DNA of 64,000 nucleotides, taken from CAIKZZ01 sp036742455 (GTDB lineage Bacteria > Pseudomonadota > Gammaproteobacteria > Steroidobacterales > Steroidobacteraceae). This document shows positions 58,430 through 64,000 of the stretch, piece after piece (within the stretch, counting starts at the first letter, position 1; the number at the start of each line of letters is the position of its first letter). The translations under genes were made by a program, and so were the position numbers. Location: NCBI GenBank assembly GCA_036742455.1, contig DAINQU010000003.1, forward strand, positions 124,001 to 188,000, read 5' to 3'. The notes below the pieces were generated by a model, which saw only the letters and a list, made by a program, of their open reading frames with translations, was not told where the DNA came from and did no database searches.

Positions 58430-59990
58430 CCCATTGCGTATCGTCCCTATCCGCCGGGCGTTGCTCAGCGTCTCCGACAAGCATGGGATCGTTGAACTCG
58501 CGCAGGCGTTGAGTGCGCGCGGCGTAGAACTCCTGTCCACGGGCGGTACGGCCAAATTGCTGGCGCAGTCAGGCATACCGGTCGTCGAGGTTTCACAACA
58601 CACGGGCTTCCCCGAAATCATGGACGGGCGGGTGAAGACGCTGCATCCGAAGATCCATGGCGGACTGCTCGGTCGCCGCGGTCAGGATGACACCGTGATG
58701 CAAGCTCACGGGATATCGCCGATCGATTTGTTGGTCGTCAATCTCTACCCGTTCGCCGCGACAATCGCGCGGCCGGACTGCAGCTACGCAGACGGCGTCG
58801 AGAATATCGACATCGGCGGGCCCGCCATGTTGCGCGCGGCCGCAAAAAATCATGAGCATGTCGCCGTCGTGGTCGACCCGTCCGACTATTCGACCTTGTT
58901 AACGGCGATGGACGGCGGTGGTACGGACTTCGCATTGCGTCAGCGCTTAGCCGCGCACGCGTACGCCCATACGGCTCGCTACGACAGCATGGTGGCGGAT
59001 TGGATGCTGAAAGCGTCCCTACACGCGGAATCCCACCCTGCCGCGCTCGAATTACGGTACACCAAAAAATTCGAGTTGCGATACGGCGAGAACCCGCATC
59101 AGCGCGGCGCTTTCTACGTGGATACGTCTTCGGGCGCCAACGTGGGCACCAGCCGACAAGTGCAGGGCAAGGAATTGTCCTACAACAACATCGCGGATGC
59201 GGACACGGCGCTCGAGTGCGTGCGGCAATTCGCTGAACCGGCGTGTGTCATCGTGAAGCACGCCAATCCGTGCGGTGTAGCGCTCGCGGATTCGATCTTG
59301 GGTGCGTACGAGCAGGCCTACCGAACGGATCCCACGTCGGCATTCGGGGGGATCATTGCGTTCAATCGGCCACTCGATGAGGCAACCGCGCGAGCGATTT
59401 TGGATCGCCAGTTCGTCGAGGTCATTATCGCGCCAGGCGCCAGTGACGCGGCGCTCGCGCTGACGGCCGCGAAGGCCAATGTGCGAGTTTTGTTAACGGC
59501 ACCGCTGAACGGTCCGAGCCCGCCAGCGTCAGAGTACCGCAGTGTCACAGGCGGCCTGCTGGTGCAAGACCGTGACGCCGGCATCCGTACCATCGACGAT
59601 CTACGCGTCGTGACGCAGCGCGTGCCAACGCCCGCGGAAATGGACGATTTGCTGTTCGCTTGGCGGGTCTGCAAGTTCGTCAAATCGAATGCCATCATCT
59701 ACGCGCACAATCGATTGACGCTGGGCATTGGCGCCGGGCAAATGAGCCGTGTCGTCTCCAGCCGCATTGCCGCCATGAAGGCAGCGGATGCAGGATTTGA
59801 TGTCCGCGGTGCCGTCATGGCCTCGGATGCTTTTTTCCCCTTCCGCGACGGTCTCGACGTCGCCGCAGAATACGGCATCACCGCCGTCATACAGCCCGGT
59901 GGATCGCTACGCGACGATGAAGTGGTCGCAGCGGCCAACGAGCACGGTATGACGATGGTTTATACCGGTATGCGTCACTTCCGCCATTGA
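58419..59990 (+). CDS. purH: Bifunctional AICAR formyltransferase/IMP cyclohydrolase
   Basis: Last two steps of de novo IMP synthesis. 523 residues. N-terminal cyclohydrolase: ALLSVSDKHGIVELAQAL, TGGTAKLL, PEIMDGRVKTLHPKIHGG; C-terminal transformylase: LRYGENPHQRGAFY and VKHANPCGVA with the conserved Lys-His. The start is TTG at 58419, overlapping fis by 11 nt; no ATG or GTG lies between it and the conserved core. Thirteen nt separate it from purD. Confidence 0.96.
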   Translation: MPNNPLRIVPIRRALLSVSDKHGIVELAQALSARGVELLSTGGTAKLLAQSGIPVVEVSQHTGFPEIMDGRVKTLHPKIHGGLLGRRGQDDTVMQAHGISPIDLLVVNLYPFAATIARPDCSYADGVENIDIGGPAMLRAAAKNHEHVAVVVDPSDYSTLLTAMDGGGTDFALRQRLAAHAYAHTARYDSMVADWMLKASLHAESHPAALELRYTKKFELRYGENPHQRGAFYVDTSSGANVGTSRQVQGKELSYNNIADADTALECVRQFAEPACVIVKHANPCGVALADSILGAYEQAYRTDPTSAFGGIIAFNRPLDEATARAILDRQFVEVIIAPGASDAALALTAAKANVRVLLTAPLNGPSPPASEYRSVTGGLLVQDRDAGIRTIDDLRVVTQRVPTPAEMDDLLFAWRVCKFVKSNAIIYAHNRLTLGIGAGQMSRVVSSRIAAMKAADAGFDVRGAVMASDAFFPFRDGLDVAAEYGITAVIQPGGSLRDDEVVAAANEHGMTMVYTGMRHFRH

Positions 59991-60003
59991 ACAAGGATCT
60001 ACT

Positions 60004-61287
60004 GTGCGAGTTTTAGTGATTGGATCAGGCGGCCGCGAGCACGCGCTGGCATGGAAAGTGGCCTCCTCCCCGCGTGTCAGCGATGTGCTCATCGCACCGG
60101 GCAACGCCGGTACAGCCTTGGAGCCGCGGTGCCGCAACGTCGACGTCGCGGCCGACGATATCGATGGCCTGCTCGCGCTCGCACAGCGAGAGCGCGTCGA
60201 TCTGACGATCGTGGGACCTGAGGCGCCGCTCGTGCTCGGCGTCGTGGATCGTTTCACGGCCGCTGGATTGCGGTGCTTTGGTCCGAGTCAGGCTTGTGCA
60301 CGCCTGGAAGGCTCCAAAGCATTCACCAAAGAATTCTTGACCCGGCACCGTATTCCGACCGCGGCGTACGGCCGTTTCACTCGGGAAACATTCGACCCGG
60401 ATTTCGTCCGCGCACAGCGATTACCGGTGGTCATCAAGGCGGACGGTCTCGCGGCCGGCAAGGGCGTAGTCATCGCCGCCAGTCACGAAGAGGCCATTGC
60501 GACGGTGGACGCGATGTTCGCCGGCACGTTCGGTCCTGCCGGTGACGTGGTGGTGGTCGAGGAATTCCTCGAAGGCGAAGAGGCGAGTTTTATCGTGATG
60601 GTCGACGGCCAACACGTGTTGCCCCTCGCATCGTCGCAAGATCACAAGCGCCTGCGGGATGCCGACCAAGGCCCGAATACCGGCGGCATGGGTGCGTATT
60701 CGCCGGCACCGGTGGTGACCCCACTCATGCACGAACGCATCATGCGCGAGGTAATTGCGCCGACCGTCGTGGGTCTGGCAGCGGAAGGAACGCCGTATAC
60801 CGGCTTTTTGTACGCCGGCATCATGGTCGCCGCCGACGGAACGCCGAACGTGCTGGAGTTCAACTGTCGCTTCGGCGACCCGGAGACCCAACCGGTGCTG
60901 ATGCGCCTGGAGTCCGACCTCGTCGATCTCGTCGAAGCCGCGCTCACCGGCCGCTTGGACGAGGTCGAGGCCCATTGGGATCCGCGTCCGGCCGTCGGCG
61001 TCGTTCTCGCCGCCGAAGGCTATCCGGATGCACCGGTCAAAGGGGTCGTCATCGAAGGGCTCATGGCGGCCGCAGCGCTGCCAGGCAAGGTCTTCCACGC
61101 CGGCACCGCGATGTCGAACGGGCACGTTGTCGTCCAAGGTGGCCGCGTGCTGTGCGCGGTGGGCCGCGGCACGAGCGTCGCGAGCGCCTGCCGCGAGGCC
61201 TATGCCCTCGTCGACGCCATCCACTGGCCGGGTATGCAGGCGCGGCGTGACATTGGTTACCGAGCGATTGCGCGCGAGCAGGCATAG
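60004..61287 (+). CDS. purD: Phosphoribosylamine-glycine ligase
   Basis: Second step of purine synthesis, an ATP-grasp enzyme. 427 residues. VLVIGSGGREHALAWK and APGNAGT at the N terminus, GPEAPLVLGV, SKAFTKEFL, the ATP site IKADGLAAGKGVVIA and LEFNCRFGDPETQPVL. Start GTG at 60004. Encoded directly after purH, the usual order in gammaproteobacteria. Confidence 0.97.
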   Translation: MRVLVIGSGGREHALAWKVASSPRVSDVLIAPGNAGTALEPRCRNVDVAADDIDGLLALAQRERVDLTIVGPEAPLVLGVVDRFTAAGLRCFGPSQACARLEGSKAFTKEFLTRHRIPTAAYGRFTRETFDPDFVRAQRLPVVIKADGLAAGKGVVIAASHEEAIATVDAMFAGTFGPAGDVVVVEEFLEGEEASFIVMVDGQHVLPLASSQDHKRLRDADQGPNTGGMGAYSPAPVVTPLMHERIMREVIAPTVVGLAAEGTPYTGFLYAGIMVAADGTPNVLEFNCRFGDPETQPVLMRLESDLVDLVEAALTGRLDEVEAHWDPRPAVGVVLAAEGYPDAPVKGVVIEGLMAAAALPGKVFHAGTAMSNGHVVVQGGRVLCAVGRGTSVASACREAYALVDAIHWPGMQARRDIGYRAIAREQA

Positions 61288-61292
61288 TCGGC

Positions 61293-61568
61293 GTGAAAAT
61301 CTCCCGCAAGCGCTCGCACAACCTCTCCGCAGCGGAGGCCCGGACCCGTGTCGAACGGATTGCCGCCAAACTGGCTGAGCGCTTCGGCGCCCGCCCTCGC
61401 TGGGACGGAGACTGCTTGTACGTGGAACACACCGGTGTACGCGGTGCCCTGACGCTGACGGACGGATGCGTTCAACTGGAGGCGGAACTCGGTTTCCCGG
61501 TCTCGCTCATGCGCGGCCCGATCGAGGCGGAGATTGACCGCCTCTTAGAGAAGGAACTGGGGGCCTAA
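61293..61568 (+). CDS. Polyhydroxyalkanoic acid system family small protein
   Basis: 91 residues of the PHA_gran_rgn type: KISRKRSHNLSAAEARTRVE at the N terminus, LTLTDGCVQLEAELGFPVSLM and a terminal helix EAEIDRLLEKEL. Start GTG 61293, six nt after purD; the stop overlaps the GNAT gene's ATG (TAATG). Relatives lie near PHA-granule genes, but no PHA synthase or phasin is in this window. Function uncertain. Confidence 0.82.
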   Translation: MKISRKRSHNLSAAEARTRVERIAAKLAERFGARPRWDGDCLYVEHTGVRGALTLTDGCVQLEAELGFPVSLMRGPIEAEIDRLLEKELGA

Positions 61569-62083
61569 TGCCCACTCACTTTCGACTTGCCACGCCGGCC
61601 GATGCGACCGTACTGAGCGAATTCGGCGCGCAGACGTTCCTGGATTGGTATTTGCCGGACAATGAGCCGTCCGACGTGCACCAACACGTGCGGAATACCT
61701 ACTCGCCCGATCGACAAGCGGCAGAGCTGGCCGAACCGGGCCAATGGGCCGTACTGGCCGAGGAGGACGGGCTCCTTGCCGGGTACGGACTGCTGCGCGC
61801 CAACCGTCCCTGTCCGGGCTATGCGGCGACCGGTCTGGCGGAAATCCGCCGGTTTTACGTGGGACGCGCATGGCACGGTTCGGGCGTCGCGCGGTCGCTC
61901 ATGCAATCGGTGACCGGCCACGGCCGCGAGACGGGCGCTACCGGGTTCTGGCTTACGTGTTGGGAGCGCAACCCGCGTGCGCTTGCGTTTTACGCCAAAT
62001 GCGGATTCCAGCACGTGGGTTACACGACGTTTACCGTGGGCAATGATCCTCAAACCGATCACGTCTTAGTTCTGATTCCCTAA
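61568..62083 (+). CDS. GNAT-family N-acetyltransferase
   Basis: 171 residues. The acetyl-CoA-binding pyrophosphate loop is VGRAWHGSGVARSLM (R/Q-x-x-G-x-G/A) with LAEIRRFYV before it and GFWLTCWERNPRALAFYAKCGF after it, all GNAT hallmarks. Coupled to the PHA-family gene by a one-base overlap. Substrate unknown; it resembles spermidine/ribosomal-alanine-type acetyltransferases in layout only. Confidence 0.88.
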   Translation: MPTHFRLATPADATVLSEFGAQTFLDWYLPDNEPSDVHQHVRNTYSPDRQAAELAEPGQWAVLAEEDGLLAGYGLLRANRPCPGYAATGLAEIRRFYVGRAWHGSGVARSLMQSVTGHGRETGATGFWLTCWERNPRALAFYAKCGFQHVGYTTFTVGNDPQTDHVLVLIP

Positions 62084-62118
62084 CCACTCGGGCAGCGTGT
62101 GCCCGCGGAGTTTTCATC

Positions 62119-62913
62119 ATGCGTTTTCGATTCCTAGCGACGTGCCTCAGCCTGCTCGCCGCGACGGCGGCCATGGCCACTCCCCACCCGACGCTCCGCG
62201 AAGCCGTCGCAGATCCCGGTCGCACCGCCACGTTCGTGGCACGTGACGCCGCGCGACACCCGATTGCGGAATTGACGTTCTTCGACGTTCGCCCCAACGA
62301 TACCGTCGTTGAGTTCTGGCCCGGTGGCGGTTACTGGACCGAGATACTCGCGCCGTACCTGCGCGCCCGCGGCCACTACGCGGTCGCCTTTGCGCCCACG
62401 ACGGACGAACCGGAAGTCGACGATGCCTGGCACAAACGCGTTCACGCCCAAGCGGAGCGCCTCGGCCCAATCGCCGAAACCGTCGTCGGGCCCGGTCACT
62501 ACGACTTCGCACCGGCCAACAGCGTCGATCGCGTGCTTACGTTTCGCAACCTCCACAACTGGATGGAGGGTGGCTACGCCGAAGACATGTTGCGCGCCGC
62601 GTTCCGAGCATTGAAGCCCGGCGGCATTTTGGGCGTCGAAGCGCATCGGGGTCGTACCGATCGTCCCCAGGATCCCAAAGCAGCCGACGGCTACGTGCGG
62701 GAAGACTATGCAATCGCGCTGGCGGAAAAAGCCGGTTTCCGGCTCGCGGGCAAGAGTGAGATCAATGCCAATCCCCGCGATACGAAGGACTGGGTGGACG
62801 GCGTCTGGACGCTCCCGCCCACGCTGTCGCAGAAGGAGAAAGACCGGGACCGTTATGTGGCGGTCGGTGAAGCCGATAACTTCGTATTGAAGTTCGTTAA
62901 GCCTCGGCACTGA
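62119..62913 (+). CDS. Exported class I SAM-dependent methyltransferase-like protein
   Basis: 264 residues. Signal peptide (residues 1-20, MRFRFLATCLSLLAATAAMA). The SAM region is VRPNDTVVEFWPGGGYWTEIL (motif I as EFWPGGGYW rather than ExGxGxG), then YAVAFAPT, and RVLTFRNLHNWMEGG and RALKPGGILGVEAHRG as motifs II-III. Family members of this kind are found in many proteobacteria. An exported SAM enzyme is puzzling because SAM is cytoplasmic, so the protein may have another function. Its 3' end overlaps the histidine kinase by 17 nt. Confidence 0.82.
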   Translation: MRFRFLATCLSLLAATAAMATPHPTLREAVADPGRTATFVARDAARHPIAELTFFDVRPNDTVVEFWPGGGYWTEILAPYLRARGHYAVAFAPTTDEPEVDDAWHKRVHAQAERLGPIAETVVGPGHYDFAPANSVDRVLTFRNLHNWMEGGYAEDMLRAAFRALKPGGILGVEAHRGRTDRPQDPKAADGYVREDYAIALAEKAGFRLAGKSEINANPRDTKDWVDGVWTLPPTLSQKEKDRDRYVAVGEADNFVLKFVKPRH

Positions 62914-64000
62914 TCGCGTCGACACGCGCGGCGCGCGGCAGACTCAGTCGTATGACGAGCCCGCCGCCGTCGCGCGCCATCGCGGTTGCTTGCCCGCCGT
63001 GCAATTGCGCCACGCGAGCCACGATCGCAAGCCCAATCCCGTCACCGCCAGAGTCTCGCTCGCGCGCCGCAGAGACTCGGTAGAATGGCTCAAAGATTCT
63101 CACGAGTTCGTCCGCCGGCACACCCGGTCCGCGATCGGAGACACTGATCTGCACCGTATCGGGCAGCACGTCGAGCGCAACCTCAACGGCCGTACCGCCA
63201 CGCGTATAACGCAGCGCATTACGCACGACGTTCTCGACGGCGCTGGCCAGCCAAACGGCCCGCCCCGGAATCACGCAATGCTCGAGCGGCGCTTGCCAGA
63301 CGACGGACACATCGCGGGCGCAACCCTCGAACGCGGCGTCGCGAACGATATCGTCGATGATGTCGACCAAGTCGACTGATTCCAGCGGACCGGTCACTGA
63401 ACCGGAATCCAAGCGCGCCAAGTTGAGCACCTGGGCAATCAGACGGTCGAGTCGCTCTACCTCTCGGTCCAAGCGCTCTAACGCGTCCGGAGCATCGGCG
63501 ATCGATTGTCGAGCGAGCCCAAGCGCGACTCGCATCCTCGCCAGAGGTGATCGCAGCTCGTGCGACACGTCCCGAAGGAGTTGATCACGGGTTTGCACGA
63601 GCGCCTGGATTCGGGTCGCCATTGCATCGAAGTCCTGCGCGAGCCCGACTAATTCCGCCGATCGGCTCTGTATCTTGTCCGTCACGCGCGTATCGAGCGC
63701 GCCGCCCGCCAACAAGCGTGCCGCATGACCCAATGCACGAACGGGTCCTGCGATGGAGCGCGTCAGTAGGAAGCTGGCGGCCGTTGTCACCAGCACCGCG
63801 AGGAGAAACACGAGCCAGCGGTCCTCCAGCGGCAAGAACATAAAATTGGGCTGATAACGGGGACGAGCCGGCCGCACGGAGATCCCGTAATGGCGTCCGT
63901 CATGACCGACGAGCGTTGGGACGGGTCGGGAGGGCAGAACCGGCAGCGGCGAGACCGCACTGATGCCACCGTCCGGATACTTCAGCGCGTACTCCACCGA
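62897..64000 (-). CDS. Sensor histidine kinase, CpxA-like (5' end cut by window edge)
   Basis: At least 367 residues; the frame is still open at base 64000, so the N terminus is missing. Visible order: end of a periplasmic sensor region, membrane segment (WLVFLLAVLVTTAASFLL), HAMP domain (SIAGPVRALGHAARLLAGG), HisKA with the phospho-accepting His in RDVSHELRSPLARM, and the ATPase domain with ENVVRNALRYT (N box), SDRGPGVP (G1), FEPFYR (F) and GDGIGLAI (G2). CpxA/RstB-type membrane kinase. Its response regulator is probably upstream on the minus strand, beyond the window. Confidence 0.93.
   Translation of the reverse strand, partial: SVEYALKYPDGGISAVSPLPVLPSRPVPTLVGHDGRHYGISVRPARPRYQPNFMFLPLEDRWLVFLLAVLVTTAASFLLTRSIAGPVRALGHAARLLAGGALDTRVTDKIQSRSAELVGLAQDFDAMATRIQALVQTRDQLLRDVSHELRSPLARMRVALGLARQSIADAPDALERLDREVERLDRLIAQVLNLARLDSGSVTGPLESVDLVDIIDDIVRDAAFEGCARDVSVVWQAPLEHCVIPGRAVWLASAVENVVRNALRYTRGGTAVEVALDVLPDTVQISVSDRGPGVPADELVRIFEPFYRVSAARERDSGGDGIGLAIVARVAQLHGGQATAMARDGGGLVIRLSLPRAARVDAISAEA

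Overview
The window is high-GC, densely packed chromosomal DNA from a gammaproteobacterium. Support comes from dusB–fis, Mpl, GlnE, an Xcc/Haemophilus-style Kdo kinase (KdkA), a zinc-finger CHCC protein, a CIRCE-controlled groESL and a carbohydrate locus built on a TonB-dependent receptor. A Xanthomonadales/Nevskiales/Steroidobacterales-like lineage fits best; that placement is inference. Two runs of exactly 100 N (35673-35772 and 43155-43254) show that this is a scaffold with gaps of unknown true size. No tRNA, rRNA, CRISPR array, insertion sequence or phage gene was seen. No stretch over 300 bases lacks a gene; the longest, 42966-43262 (297 nt), holds operators and one gap.

Layout. 1-8319: housekeeping genes (cpdA-like phosphodiesterase fragment, hemL, a GT9 glycosyltransferase, a CPBP membrane protease, LON-domain protein, mpl, a small membrane protein, rnd, adk). 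8497-11965: a pyrophosphate-type phosphofructokinase followed by a K+-insensitive H+-pumping pyrophosphatase with a structured leader, pointing to PPi-linked energy metabolism. 12106-15014: exported proteins (an unknown, an M48 metalloprotease, another unknown, an exported RidA-like protein). 15078-19282: a PAS/GGDEF/EAL protein, a rhodanese and a TolC-type channel. 19245-23335: lipid A/LPS inner core genes (waaA, lpxL, kdkA, GT9). 23406-30296: an M28 peptidase, DUF6165, zf-CHCC, glnE and a third GT9.

30361-47209 is the main accessory region, a galactoside-utilisation locus. It has a PfkB sugar kinase, galT, galK, a 63-residue membrane protein, an SglT-type Na+/sugar symporter, a CPA2 antiporter (broken by a gap), a GH27 alpha-galactosidase, a flavin-dependent halogenase-like protein, a TonB-dependent receptor, an MFS transporter, a LacI-family regulator and a sugar-porter MFS protein. 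Related pseudo-palindromes with consensus TGCAAWCGWTTGCA lie upstream of the symporter, the receptor, the MFS gene and the regulator/sugar-porter pair, so one LacI-type regulator may control the whole locus. The likely flow is uptake of galactosides through the receptor, periplasmic release of galactose by GH27, inner-membrane import by SglT/MFS, then galactokinase and uridylyltransferase. galE and galM are not in the window.

47378-49363 is groEL/groES with a sigma70-type promoter and a near-consensus CIRCE. 49582-62083 is mostly one direction: dsbD (with a duplicated N-terminal domain), a TlpA-like redoxin, aroQ, accB-accC, prmA, a DUF3426 zinc-ribbon protein, dusB-fis, purH-purD, a PHA-system small protein and a GNAT acetyltransferase. 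An exported methyltransferase and a truncated CpxA-like histidine kinase close the window. Gene packing is tight: several operons have ATGA/GTGA overlaps and four convergent pairs overlap at their 3' ends.
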